Positions 43,070-51,659 of a stretch of DNA of 64,000 bases are shown here, one piece after another. How positions within the stretch are numbered: the stretch's first letter is position 1; each line of letters opens with the position of its first letter. The stretch lies in NCBI GenBank assembly GCA_938014885.1, contig CALLQI010000005.1:62001-126000 (forward strand), given 5' to 3'. Origin of the DNA: an uncultured bacterium (GTDB lineage Bacteria; Planctomycetota; UBA8742; UBA2392). The notes beneath the pieces were generated by a model. It saw nothing but the letters and a program-made list of their open reading frames with translations, was not told where the DNA came from and ran no database searches. Both the position numbers and the translations under genes were made by a program.

Positions 43070-44128
43070 CAGTGCGGCCGCCTTCTCCGCCGCCAGCGTG
43101 CCCTGGTTGTCCGATGCGAACTTCTCGAGTTGCTTCTTGATTGCGTCCCGATCGCGGTCAGTCTTGGCAGCCTCCAACTGCTGCTCGAGTTTGACCAGCT
43201 TCTTGGCCGCGTTCACTTCGTTCTTGACCAGCTTGTCTTTCTCAAGCGCCCGCATCTTGAGCTGCCACTCCGCGTGGCCGGCCACGCCCTCGAAATGCTT
43301 GTTGGCGTCGGCTACCAGTTCAAACAGCGGCAGATACTCGCGCTGGGACTTCAGGTTGCTTGCCCTGGCCTTTGTGGACTCCCATCGCGCCGAAACCAGC
43401 GCAATCAGGTAGTCCGCGTCAGCCTTCTCCGCTTCCGTGGCCTTTTCTTTGTCGCGTGCTTTGGTTGCGTCGCTGACTGCCTTGCCGTATTCGCGTGATT
43501 CGTAGGCCTTTACAGCACCGGCCAAGGCCGGGGCAAGTTTGCGGGTGATCTTGCTGCTGATGGCGTCGGCAAACTTCTGGGCGTCTTCCGTACTGACCTC
43601 GCGGCCTGCGGCCACAGATTCCAGAGTCTGCCGGGCATCGGCCGCCAGCACAGCCCCGGCGTTGTCCAGGGCTTCGAGCATGCGCTTGGCAATCTCGGCG
43701 GGCTTGTAGACGCCGTCCTTGCGCGGAATCAGGTCCTTGCGGTCCGCATCCAGGAAGCGGCACACCGGGTTGTTCCATGCGGGCTCGTTGAATTCCTTCA
43801 GCATGGCCGCATCGTGCTTGGTACCCGTGCTGGTCAAGATCAGCACCGGCACGAACAGATTTTCAATGGCGGGGACTATCACGTTGTGGCGCAGGACCTG
43901 CGTCGCGTAGTTCACGCACGTGGATCAGCCAGGGACCTCCTGAAACTGAATGAAGATCGGGCGCGCTTCACTCTTGGCACGGGCCACGGCGTCATCGACG
44001 TTACGCAGCCATGCCACCTTTCCCAGCTCGGCGGCTTGCTTTTCCGGGTCGGTAGTTTCGGGCGCGTCGGCTGCCTGGGCCGACAAGTTGGCTGCAACGG
44101 CAATCAGCATGGCGGCGATCCATCGCAT
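43061..44128 (-). CDS. Probable selenoprotein: exported thioredoxin-like protein with U-S-T-C motif at an in-frame UGA
   Basis: 355 aa if UGA at 43925-43927 is read as selenocysteine (residue 68). Residues 1-20 are a signal peptide. Then WLRNVDDAVARAKSEARPIF and IQFQEVPG lead to UGA and S-T-C-V-N-Y, i.e. V-P-G-U-S-T-C, the place of a thioredoxin CxxC. The frame continues without change through IVPAIENLFVPVLI, NEPAWNNPVCRFLDADRKDL and a helical/coiled-coil C-terminus (KLVKLEQQLEAAKTDRDRD) to a UGA stop. GAGGT precedes ATG 44128. A hairpin 27 nt past the UGA fits a bacterial SECIS. Alternative: a nonsense-mutated Cys gene with a GTG restart at 43915; less likely since the whole fold would be split. 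Follows an alpha/beta hydrolase gene by 28 nt. Confidence 0.8.
43890..43902 (-). promoter_or_regulatory. Candidate bacterial SECIS hairpin
   Basis: On the minus strand CGCAG (43902-43898), loop GUC (43897-43895), CUGCG (43894-43890), perfect 5-bp stem. The loop G is the 28th base after the UGA, within the 16-37 nt range of known bacterial SECIS elements, and G is in the first loop position as in E. coli fdhF. A competing weaker 4-bp stem (GCGU/ACGC) exists closer to the UGA. Confidence 0.65.
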
Positions 44129-44156
44129 CGTAGACCTCGCTGTGCACCGGCCCGGA

Positions 44157-45065
44157 TCATAGCAGCCGCGTCAGCCAGTCGCACAGGCATTCGAGAACAT
44201 CCTCATCCAACCGAAAGGCCTTCTGGCGCGCGTCGTTCAGGTCGTGGCCCATGTGTTCGATGGCCTTGAACTCCGCCAGCGATCGCGATTCACACCAGGC
44301 TTGCCAGCGCTGCAGGTTATCCGGCCACAGGCGTGCGTCTCGACCGCCCTGAACCACCAGCATCCGGCGGCCGTGCGCCGTGGGGTCGGATTCCAGCGCG
44401 CTCGCCCAGTGCCCGGCCAGCCACTCGTAGCTTTCCCAGCCCGCATAGCCTGCATCAAGGTACGGTTTGGCGAACTCGACGAATTCTTCCGGCAAGAATC
44501 GCGCGCCTTCGCGGAACAACTCTTCCAGACGGTCGTGGTACTCAAGTGCGAGTTCAGCCTTGGCCTGCTGTGGGCCTTTGGCTTCGCGGGCGACACGGCG
44601 CGCGCGTTCACGACCCAGTTCGAAGACATTGCCAAACGGAGCAGCCAGACTTGCCACACCGCGCACGTCTTCCGATTCCGCCAGTTTGGCCACCACCAGC
44701 GCGCCTTCGCTGTGGCCGATCAGGAACACTGGCAAGCCGCGCGTGGCATCGTGCCGGCGCAGCACTTGCAGGGCCGCGCGGGCGTCGGCGATACGCGAAT
44801 CAATCGTGTACGCCTGCGGGGTCATGCGGGGCACGCCGCTGCCGCGTTTGTCAAAACGCAAGCTGGCAAGGCCGCAGCGTGACGCCAGCTCGCGCGCCAG
44901 CCGCCGATACAGCGTGCTCTGGAAGCCGACCGCCGGCATGTTGCCATCGCGGTCGTGCACGCCGGCACCCTGGTGGATCAGGGCCGCGGCGCGGGCGTTC
45001 TCCGGCACGATCAAGGTCGCGCCAAGGGGTGGGTCCACGGGGATTTCAAGCTCGATGCTTTGCAT
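44157..45065 (-). CDS. Alpha/beta hydrolase (BAAT/esterase-like)
   Basis: 302 aa, no signal peptide. Oxyanion strand AALIHQGAGVHDRDG, RFDKRGSG, nucleophile elbow GHSEGA near residue 118, and acid VVQGGRDARL with histidine in HMGHDLND near 275 complete the triad. A helical lid of about 70 residues (RRVAREAKGPQQAKAELALE region) sits between. Likely carboxylesterase or peptidase. The gene precedes the selenoprotein gene by 28 nt on the same strand. Confidence 0.85.
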   Translation of the reverse strand: MQSIELEIPVDPPLGATLIVPENARAAALIHQGAGVHDRDGNMPAVGFQSTLYRRLARELASRCGLASLRFDKRGSGVPRMTPQAYTIDSRIADARAALQVLRRHDATRGLPVFLIGHSEGALVVAKLAESEDVRGVASLAAPFGNVFELGRERARRVAREAKGPQQAKAELALEYHDRLEELFREGARFLPEEFVEFAKPYLDAGYAGWESYEWLAGHWASALESDPTAHGRRMLVVQGGRDARLWPDNLQRWQAWCESRSLAEFKAIEHMGHDLNDARQKAFRLDEDVLECLCDWLTRLL

Positions 45066-45093
45066 TGACGCTGCTTTCAGGCTGGACTATAGA
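45065..45093 (+). promoter_or_regulatory. Sigma70-type promoter of yidC-mnmE
   Basis: TTGACG (45065-45070), 17-nt spacer, TATAGA (45088-45093). Predicted start near 45100 gives a leader of about 64 nt to the yidC ATG at 45164. Confidence 0.6.
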
Positions 45094-45163
45094 GTCTGCC
45101 CCTCGCGGGGCGACGGAAACAGTGTAGTTCTTAGGCCCGCAGGCCGCACAGGACCGAGGCACC

Positions 45164-47200
45164 ATGCACCGCAAAGACATGATCCAGATGATCGTCGTGA
45201 TCTTCGTGCTCGTGGTCGGTTTCTACGCGGTGCAGTACTACTTCTTCCCCAAGCCTACCCCCCCGGCGATCAACGGCAACGCGGCCGCCAACGCCCCAGC
45301 CAACACGCCTGCGGAACCCGGCAAGCTCACCGATGCCACGCCGTCGGCTGAGAAGGACGTACCGCCCACAACGGTCGAAGAGGCGCGCGGTTACCGCCGC
45401 ATCAGCCGAGAAGAGGCCAAGCTGCACACCATGGCCAACAGCCGCCTGACGGCCTGGATCAGCGAACGCGGCGCGGTGATTGAACGCCTTAGCTTCGTGG
45501 ACGCGCAAGGCAACACGATCTACCTGCGCACGCCGGACGACCCGCGCAATGAGCCTGAACGGCCGCTGAGCCTGCTGCAACCGCTGGAAGCAGCACCCAA
45601 CCTGGCCACGTTGGCCCTGGTGCTTGATGGCAATGACGATTGGCGCAACACCAGCCGCTGGGAGCCCGTGGCCACGCAGGCCGAAGATTCCACCGTGCCC
45701 GGCGCGATGACCTTCCGCTTCCCGCCCAGCACCGGCTTCACGCACAGCACTGAATCCGACGGCACTGTGATCTACAAGACCATCGTCCTGCTGCCCGACA
45801 CGTACCGCTTTGACGTGACTCTGCGCATCGTGAACGAAGGCGCGCAACCCGTTGAGAAAGTACTGGGCCTGTGGGGCCCGGTCAGCGTCACCAACGACGG
45901 CAGCAATTCAGCCGCTGAGTACACGCGAGTCGCGCTCTATGGCAGCACGGAAAGCAAGCGCTGGCTTGATCTGGAAGACAGCCCCAATGTGCGCGGCATC
46001 AAAAAGGAAGTCGACAGTATCCGCGAGGACCTGACCGAAGAAGGCAAGCCGGTATTCGACTACGTTACCAACCGCCAAATCGACGGCGTGGACGAAATCG
46101 ACCGCTTCCTGGTCGCGCACGGCCTGCGCACCCAGTACTTCCTGGCCTTCCTGGCCAGTGACCCCGACAAACCTGATGGCCGCTGGTCCGGCACAGTCCT
46201 TCCCGTGGCCGACGGCAAGGGCTCGGGCGCGACCTCACTGATTGCCCCCACACTGAACGTGAAGCCCGGTGCCACGGAGCGCATCCGTATGCGCTTCTAC
46301 GCCGGCCCGCGCGACAAAAGCTCGCTGCAGGCGGCATGGGAAGCAGGCGCACCCGTTGACGCCGAGATCGGTCCGCAGTGGAACGAACTGGCCACAAGCG
46401 GCTTTTTTGACCTGATTGCCAGCCCGCTGATCTGGCTGCTTGAGCTGCTGGCGCGCTTCCTTGGACCCGGCCTCGCGATTTTTGCGCTGACGCTGATCGT
46501 GCGCTTCTCGCTGAGCCCGCTGAGCTACCGCGCGCAGAAGTCGATGGCGGTCTACACCCAGAAGATGAAGATCGTGAAGCCCAAGATGGACGCGATCAAA
46601 GAGAAGTACGAGGGCAAGAAAGACCGCGACAGCCAGCTCAAGATGCTGACCGAAACGCGCATGGTGATGCGCGAGCAGAACGTCGGCCTGGTGCCGCTCG
46701 GCGGATGCCTGCCGATGTTGCTGCAATTGCCCATCTTCATCGGCCTGTACCGCGCGTTCGGCACGGCGTTCTTCCTGCGTCAGGCTGAATTCCTGTGGAT
46801 TCACGACCTCAGCCTGCCCGACGCGACCATCCCCGGTGCAAGCTGGTACATCGGCGAAGGCTGGCTCAGCTTCCTGGCGCACAACGGCTACTTCACGATC
46901 AACATCCTGCCGGTGCTGTGGATCGTGCTGTCGATCGTCCAGTTCAAGATGCAGCCCAAGCCCGACGACCCGCAGCAGGCCGCGATGCAAAAGCAGATGG
47001 GATGCATCTTCCCGCTGATGGGCCTTATGTTCTACGGCTTCGCGGCCGGCTTTGCACTGTACTTCATCGTCAGCAGCCTGTACTCGATGGCGGAAAGCAA
47101 GCTGATCAAGCGCCACCTGATCGCAAAGGGCATCGTACCCAAGCCGGTGAAGAAGCCTAAGGTGTCCGACGGCGACAAGCCCGCGTACCACGCCAGCTAG
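45164..47200 (+). CDS. yidC: Membrane protein insertase YidC
   Basis: 678 aa. N-terminal helix (MIQMIVVIFVLVVGFYAVQYY), a Pro/Ala-rich linker, the large periplasmic beta domain (about 60-400), and the conserved C-terminal membrane core: LLARFLGPGLAIFALTLIVRF, PKMDAIKEKYEGKKDRD, VGLVPLGGCLPMLLQLPIFIG, LYRAFGTAFFLRQAEFLWI and CIFPLMGLMFYGFAAGF. It inserts proteins into the cytoplasmic membrane with or without SecYEG. The basic tail KPVKKPKV follows. GAGG 6 nt upstream supports ATG 45164. Adjacent to mnmE as in many bacteria. Confidence 0.96.
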   Translation: MHRKDMIQMIVVIFVLVVGFYAVQYYFFPKPTPPAINGNAAANAPANTPAEPGKLTDATPSAEKDVPPTTVEEARGYRRISREEAKLHTMANSRLTAWISERGAVIERLSFVDAQGNTIYLRTPDDPRNEPERPLSLLQPLEAAPNLATLALVLDGNDDWRNTSRWEPVATQAEDSTVPGAMTFRFPPSTGFTHSTESDGTVIYKTIVLLPDTYRFDVTLRIVNEGAQPVEKVLGLWGPVSVTNDGSNSAAEYTRVALYGSTESKRWLDLEDSPNVRGIKKEVDSIREDLTEEGKPVFDYVTNRQIDGVDEIDRFLVAHGLRTQYFLAFLASDPDKPDGRWSGTVLPVADGKGSGATSLIAPTLNVKPGATERIRMRFYAGPRDKSSLQAAWEAGAPVDAEIGPQWNELATSGFFDLIASPLIWLLELLARFLGPGLAIFALTLIVRFSLSPLSYRAQKSMAVYTQKMKIVKPKMDAIKEKYEGKKDRDSQLKMLTETRMVMREQNVGLVPLGGCLPMLLQLPIFIGLYRAFGTAFFLRQAEFLWIHDLSLPDATIPGASWYIGEGWLSFLAHNGYFTINILPVLWIVLSIVQFKMQPKPDDPQQAAMQKQMGCIFPLMGLMFYGFAAGFALYFIVSSLYSMAESKLIKRHLIAKGIVPKPVKKPKVSDGDKPAYHAS

Positions 47201-47217
47201 CGCGCGACGGGGTGTCC

Positions 47218-48525
47218 ATGCAACCCGACACGATCTTCGCGACGGCCACGCCCTTGCAGCCTTCCGTGGCGGCGATGGTCCGCGTCAGCGGGCCGCTTGC
47301 GCCGCGGCTGGCGCTTGCGCTGCTTCAACTTGACTGGAAGCGGGCCAGCCGCCCTTGCGTGATCGAGTTGCTAGCCAGCCCGGTGCCCGCGCTGGCACTG
47401 ACCATGCCCGCGCCGCGCACATTCACCGGCGAAGACACGCTGGAGATCGTGCTGCCCGGCAACCTGCATCTGCTGGAGGCACTTGAGCACACACTACGCA
47501 CGCACCGCTGCCGTGAGGCCGAACCCGGCGAATTCACCCGCCGCGCGCTCGCCAATCACAGACTTGACCTGTCACGTGCAGAGGGCCTGCTTCACCTGAT
47601 CAATGCCGGCACCGACGCGCAGCGGCGCGCCGCCCTGCGAGACCTGAGCGGCGAAAGCAGCCGGCAACTGCGCGAGATCGCAGGACAGCTGCGTGTGTTG
47701 GCGGCACGCTACGAGATGAGCTTCGACTTCAGCGAAGAAGAACACGCCGATGCCAGCGGCCACGGACTGCGCGATGAGCTGGCCCGAATCACTGCAAGCC
47801 TGTCCGGCTTGATTCCCCCACGGGGTCGCTCGGCCGGCTTGCCCACGGCAGCGTTGTTCGGGCCGCCGAACGCGGGCAAGAGTTCGCTGTTCAATGCGCT
47901 TCTCGGCCACGCGCGGGCTCTGGTCAGCCCGGTGCCCGGCACTACGCGCGATCCTGTGGATGCGGTGCTTGAAATCGGCGACGCGAAGCTGCTGTTGCGT
48001 GACCTCAGCGGCGTGGGAAGCAGCGATGCCGACGCCGGCCGCTTCAACGACACCGCGCGCGAGGCCGCATTGGCCGCCGACCTGCTGCTGCTGGTCTGCG
48101 GACCGGGCGACGAGGCTGAATTGACGGGGGCGTTTCACGCGTTGTGCGCCACGGACGCCGACTTGCGCGCGCGCAGCCTTTGGGTGCAAACGAAGTCTGA
48201 CCTGGCACAGCATGCGGCCGCACCTGCCGGCATGGAAGTGCTGCCGGTATCGGCGGTCACGGGTGCCGGGATGGCGGCGCTGAGGTACCGGCTGCAACTG
48301 GGGGTGTCGGAACTGGCGGGTGCCAGCCTGCAAACCATGCTGGGTCAGCGCACCGCAGAGGCCGTATCCCGGCTGACACCCCACGTTGCAGACGCCGACA
48401 CACCGCCCGAGGCCACGGCGGCCGACGTGCGGATTGCGTTGCGATTGCTGGATGAGGCTCTGCTAGGTGACGCGCCGGGCGACGTGCTGGACCTGATCTT
48501 CTCACAGTTCTGCATCGGCAAGTGA
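47218..48525 (+). CDS. mnmE: tRNA uridine-5-carboxymethylaminomethyl modification GTPase MnmE
   Basis: 435 aa. N-terminal TIFATATP and EPGEFTRRALAN (folate-binding, dimerisation), a helical domain, and the inserted Ras-like G domain: G1 GPPNAGKSSLFNAL, G2 VPGTTRDPVD, G3 DLSGVG (usual D-T-A-G altered), G4 TKSD. C-terminal FSQFCIGK is the invariant Cys-containing motif. Works with MnmG at tRNA U34. Starts: ATG 47218; a GTG at 47212 is possible. It begins 17 nt after yidC. The unusual G3 sequence may change GTP hydrolysis. Confidence 0.93.
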   Translation: MQPDTIFATATPLQPSVAAMVRVSGPLAPRLALALLQLDWKRASRPCVIELLASPVPALALTMPAPRTFTGEDTLEIVLPGNLHLLEALEHTLRTHRCREAEPGEFTRRALANHRLDLSRAEGLLHLINAGTDAQRRAALRDLSGESSRQLREIAGQLRVLAARYEMSFDFSEEEHADASGHGLRDELARITASLSGLIPPRGRSAGLPTAALFGPPNAGKSSLFNALLGHARALVSPVPGTTRDPVDAVLEIGDAKLLLRDLSGVGSSDADAGRFNDTAREAALAADLLLLVCGPGDEAELTGAFHALCATDADLRARSLWVQTKSDLAQHAAAPAGMEVLPVSAVTGAGMAALRYRLQLGVSELAGASLQTMLGQRTAEAVSRLTPHVADADTPPEATAADVRIALRLLDEALLGDAPGDVLDLIFSQFCIGK

Positions 48526-48530
48526 ATCTG

Positions 48531-48694
48531 GAGCCTGTTTGGGAACCCACTCGCGGGCCGTTTCGGGCGGCGGACTTCGCGCTGCTTCGTTGCCCTCCTT
48601 GCGGCGTATCGCCGTGGATACGCCTCAGTCGGGCGTCTCGCATCGCTCGCCCGGCGCTCCGAAACAGCCTCACTCTGGGTTCCCAAACAGGCTC
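48531..48694. repeat. 164-bp nested palindrome (MITE/REP-like) filling the gap between convergent genes
   Basis: 19-bp perfect terminal inverted repeats, GAGCCTGTTTGGGAACCCA (48531-48549) and its complement (48676-48694). Inside, GGCCGTTTCGG pairs imperfectly with CCGAAACAGCC, and GGCGTATC (48603-48610) with GATACGCC forms the tip around GCCGTG. The whole segment folds as one imperfect hairpin of about 79-nt arms. It runs exactly from just after mnmE to the thioesterase stop and may act as a two-way terminator. Confidence 0.8.
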
Positions 48695-49105
48695 TTAGGC
48701 CGGTTCCAGCGCCTTTTGCGCCAGCACTTCCACGTCAGCTGGGCAGCGCACGGGCTTCATGCCGTTGTTGCGGTCGAGAAACGCCAGCACGGTGAACCCG
48801 GTCGTGAGGGTTTCCGCGCCGCGCAACACAGCGTACTCAAAGCGCAGGCGGGTCTTCGTCACTTCGCGCAGCCAGGTGCGTACGGTCAGTTCATCGTCGT
48901 AGCGCGCGCTGCCGCGGTGCCTTGCCCCCGTCTCGATCACCGCGAGCACGTAGCCGCGCTGCTCCAGTTCAGCATAGGCGATGCCGGCCGCGCGCATGGC
49001 CTCTGTGCGGCCGATTTCGAAGTAGATGATGTAGTTGCTGTGATACACCACACCCATCTGGTCGGTTTCGGCGTAGCGCACCCGTACAGTGGTGTCATGC
49101 GGCAT
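48695..49105 (-). CDS. YbgC-like acyl-CoA thioesterase (hot-dog fold)
   Basis: 136 aa. RVRYAETDQMGVVYHSNYIIYFE is the 4-hydroxybenzoyl-CoA thioesterase/YbgC signature with catalytic Asp; RTEAMRAAGIAYAELEQRG and ARYDDELTVRTWLREVTKTRLRF (written here as part motifs: ARYDDELTV, TKTRLRFEY) complete the hot-dog fold. Probably hydrolyses short or aromatic acyl-CoA, or acts on acyl-ACP in envelope lipid metabolism. Its stop directly abuts the 164-bp palindrome. Confidence 0.9.
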   Translation of the reverse strand: MPHDTTVRVRYAETDQMGVVYHSNYIIYFEIGRTEAMRAAGIAYAELEQRGYVLAVIETGARHRGSARYDDELTVRTWLREVTKTRLRFEYAVLRGAETLTTGFTVLAFLDRNNGMKPVRCPADVEVLAQKALEPA

Positions 49106-49179
49106 GAAAAGGTTTTAGGGGCCGATGCGGCATTGGCAATGCCCGTTGCGGGCCCTTGCAACGCGGGTAGGCTCATGCC

Positions 49180-49977
49180 ATGCCGCTGACACTGACCCGC
49201 AAACAGTGCCGCGAAGTGGACCACCGCGCGATCACCGAGCACGGGATCCCTTCCATCGTGCTGATGGAAAACGCCGCCCGCGCCTGCGCCGACGAAGCTG
49301 AACGCCTGCTGCGCGCACACGGCGTGCGCCGCGAAATGGACCGCCTGCGCAAACCCGGCAGCAAAGACGACATCCCGCGCACGGTAGATGAACTGGCGCG
49401 CTGGAAGGCCGACCTCCACCGCTCGCGCGACAGCGTGGTCGTGTTGTGCGGCCCCGGCAACAACGGCGGCGACGGCTTCGCGCTGGCTCGCACACTCGCC
49501 AATCGCGGGCACGAGGTGCGCGTGTACTTCGTTTCCGAACTGGCAGCGCTGGAGCGATTGTCGGCCGACACGAAGCTGAACGCGCGGCTGCTGCGCGACG
49601 TCGGCGTCGAGTTACATGAGCTTGCCACATCGCCCCAGATTGAGGCCGCCGTGGATTTCTTCCGCAAGGCACCGCTGATCGTGGACGCGCTGTTCGGCAC
49701 TGGCCTGACCCGCACGCTCGAAGACCCCTTCCGCGCCGTGATCCAGCACGCCAATGAAGCCCCGGCGATGCGGCTTGCGGTGGACATCCCAAGTGGCCTC
49801 GACGCCGACACGGGCGATGTGCACGGCGTCAGCTTCCGCGCGGACTCAACGATCACTTTCGTGGCGGCCAAGCCCGGCTTCTATCGCAATGCCGGGCCTG
49901 CACACTGCGGCAAAGTCCTTGTGGCCGAGATCGGCATCCCCTACCGCTACATAGAGCAAGCCGTACAGGCCGGTTAG
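49180..49977 (+). CDS. nnrE: NAD(P)H-hydrate epimerase (YjeF N-terminal domain)
   Basis: 265 aa. LTRKQCREVDHRAI and PSIVLMENAARACA at the N-terminus, VVVLCGPGNNGGDGFALAR (dinucleotide site), IVDALFGTGLTR, VDIPSGLDADTG and TITFVAAKPGFY are diagnostic. It epimerises R- to S-NAD(P)HX for repair. An insertion of about 45 residues (residues 45-85, basic and acidic) lies between the first two motifs compared with the usual domain. The dehydratase domain is absent and must be encoded elsewhere. Confidence 0.93.
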   Translation: MPLTLTRKQCREVDHRAITEHGIPSIVLMENAARACADEAERLLRAHGVRREMDRLRKPGSKDDIPRTVDELARWKADLHRSRDSVVVLCGPGNNGGDGFALARTLANRGHEVRVYFVSELAALERLSADTKLNARLLRDVGVELHELATSPQIEAAVDFFRKAPLIVDALFGTGLTRTLEDPFRAVIQHANEAPAMRLAVDIPSGLDADTGDVHGVSFRADSTITFVAAKPGFYRNAGPAHCGKVLVAEIGIPYRYIEQAVQAG

Positions 49978-50051
49978 CGCTGCCTCTTGCGCTGCCGTTG
50001 AGGAACGGCGGCGGCTTGCTAAACCGTTGCCACTCATTGCAGGAGCATGTC

Positions 50052-51209
50052 ATGCAGGACAGCGCGGACATCGTGATCGTAGGCGGCGGCTGTATTGGTG
50101 TCAGCGTCGCGTATCACCTGGCCAAGCGCAAAGCCGGCCGCATCGTGCTGCTCGAGAAGGCCGAGTTTTTGGGGCAGGAAAGCACCGGCAAGTGCGCGGG
50201 CGGCATCCGCGCCCAGTTCAGCACCGAGATCAACTGCAAGCTGAGCATGTATTCGATCGACTGCTTTGAAAGCTGGCAGGACGAAATCGGCCACCCCTTC
50301 CAGTATCGCCAGTGGGGCTACGCGTTCCTGCTGACGTCGCCTGAGCTTGAGGCCAACTTTCGCAAGAGCCACGCCATGTGGACGCGGCTTGGCATGGACG
50401 TCGATTGGTGGTCGCCGCAGCAAACCGGCGAGCGACTCCCGTACGTCAGCCTGGAGGGCGTGCGCGGCTGCACCTTCCACCAGCGCGACGGCTTCGGCGA
50501 CCCCAACGACATCACGCAGGGTTATGCCAAGCGCGCCATGGACCTTGGTGTCACCATCATCAACGGGGTTGAAGTCACCGGCGTGAACCTGGAAGGCGGC
50601 CACCGCGTCACCGGTGTGCGTACCAACAGGGGCGACATCCGTTGCGGGACTCTGGTCCTGTGCACGGGAGCCTGGACGCGCAAGCTGGGCGGCATGGTGG
50701 GCGTGGATGTGCCGATTGACCCGATCCGCCGGCAGATCATTGTGACCGACAAGTTTGACGACATCGCCGACCCCTTCCCGATGACTGTTGACCTGTCAAC
50801 AACGCTGTACTTCCACCGTGAATCAGGCGGCATCCTGATCGGCATGAGCGACCACACCGAAAGCGCCGGCTTCGACGACAGCTTCAATGAAGCCTTCGGC
50901 GAAAAGATGCTGGTCACGGCCATGGAACGCGCGCCGGTGCTTGAGAACGCGTCGCCCAAGCACAAGTGGGGCGGGCTGTATGAAGTGACGCCGGACCACC
51001 ACCCGATCATCGACCGCATGGCCCACGTGAAGGGTGCCTTCGTGTGCGCGGGCTTCAGCGGCCACGGGCTGATGCACGCCCCGGCCGCGGGCGCATTGAC
51101 GGCCGAGCTGGTGGTAGACGGCAAGGCCAGCACCATCGACATCACCCAACTGGAACTGAGCCGCTTCAGCGACCCAGGCCGCCTGCACGGCGAAGCCAAC
51201 GTGATCTGA
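50052..51209 (+). CDS. FAD-dependent oxidoreductase, DAO/sarcosine oxidase beta-like
   Basis: 385 aa. Rossmann motif DIVIVGGGCIGVSVAYHLAKR, then LLEKAEFLGQESTGKCAGGIR, an insertion region with FHQRDGFGDPNDITQGY, and VCAGFSGHGLMHAPAAG near the C-terminus, all of the glycine/D-amino acid/sarcosine oxidase family. Substrate is probably an amino or imino acid. CAGGAG 6 nt upstream supports ATG 50052 rather than 49998. Followed 26 nt later by the DUF486 gene. Confidence 0.88.
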   Translation: MQDSADIVIVGGGCIGVSVAYHLAKRKAGRIVLLEKAEFLGQESTGKCAGGIRAQFSTEINCKLSMYSIDCFESWQDEIGHPFQYRQWGYAFLLTSPELEANFRKSHAMWTRLGMDVDWWSPQQTGERLPYVSLEGVRGCTFHQRDGFGDPNDITQGYAKRAMDLGVTIINGVEVTGVNLEGGHRVTGVRTNRGDIRCGTLVLCTGAWTRKLGGMVGVDVPIDPIRRQIIVTDKFDDIADPFPMTVDLSTTLYFHRESGGILIGMSDHTESAGFDDSFNEAFGEKMLVTAMERAPVLENASPKHKWGGLYEVTPDHHPIIDRMAHVKGAFVCAGFSGHGLMHAPAAGALTAELVVDGKASTIDITQLELSRFSDPGRLHGEANVI

Positions 51210-51235
51210 CATCTTCCGTCACAGGGACTTTCCCT

Positions 51236-51598
51236 ATGGACAAGCTCTACACGCCGCTGCTGCTGCTCGGCAGCAATGTCTTCATGACCTATGCCTGGTA
51301 CGGGCACCTCAAGGACCAGAAGTCGGCGATGCTGTGGATCGCGATTCTGGTCAGTTGGGGCATCGCCTTCTTCGAGTACTGCCTGATGGTCCCTGCCAAC
51401 CGCCTTGGCATGAAGGCCGGCTACAACCTCGGGCAGCTGAAGGTGATGCAGGAAGTCATCACCATGGCCGTGTTTGCGGCCTTTGCCCTTTTCTACATGA
51501 AGGTGCCGCTGAAGCTTGATTTCCTGTGGGCGGCGCTGTGCCTTGTGGCCGCGGCATTCTTCATCTTCCGGGGCGGGGTGAACCCGGCCGCGGCGTGA
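51236..51598 (+). CDS. DUF486 (DMT-type) four-helix membrane protein
   Basis: 120 aa. Four hydrophobic helices; LLLLGSNVFMTYAWYGHLK, WGIAFFEYCLMVPANRLG and QLKVMQEVITMAVFAAFA match DUF486, a small drug/metabolite-transporter-like family. Substrate unknown. ATG 51236 lies within a longer open frame; AGGGA is about 9 nt upstream. Confidence 0.88.
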   Translation: MDKLYTPLLLLGSNVFMTYAWYGHLKDQKSAMLWIAILVSWGIAFFEYCLMVPANRLGMKAGYNLGQLKVMQEVITMAVFAAFALFYMKVPLKLDFLWAALCLVAAAFFIFRGGVNPAAA

Positions 51599-51659
51599 AA
51601 TTCACCTTTGCCCTTTCCCAAGAATGGCGAGTCGCTCACTTGCCCGGCAGGGGGAAGCC

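Noticed and set aside
43061..43915. The downstream part of the selenoprotein as an independent gene starting at GTG
   Set aside because: GTG lies four codons after the in-frame UGA, has no Shine-Dalgarno, and the product would lack a signal peptide and begin inside the thioredoxin fold.
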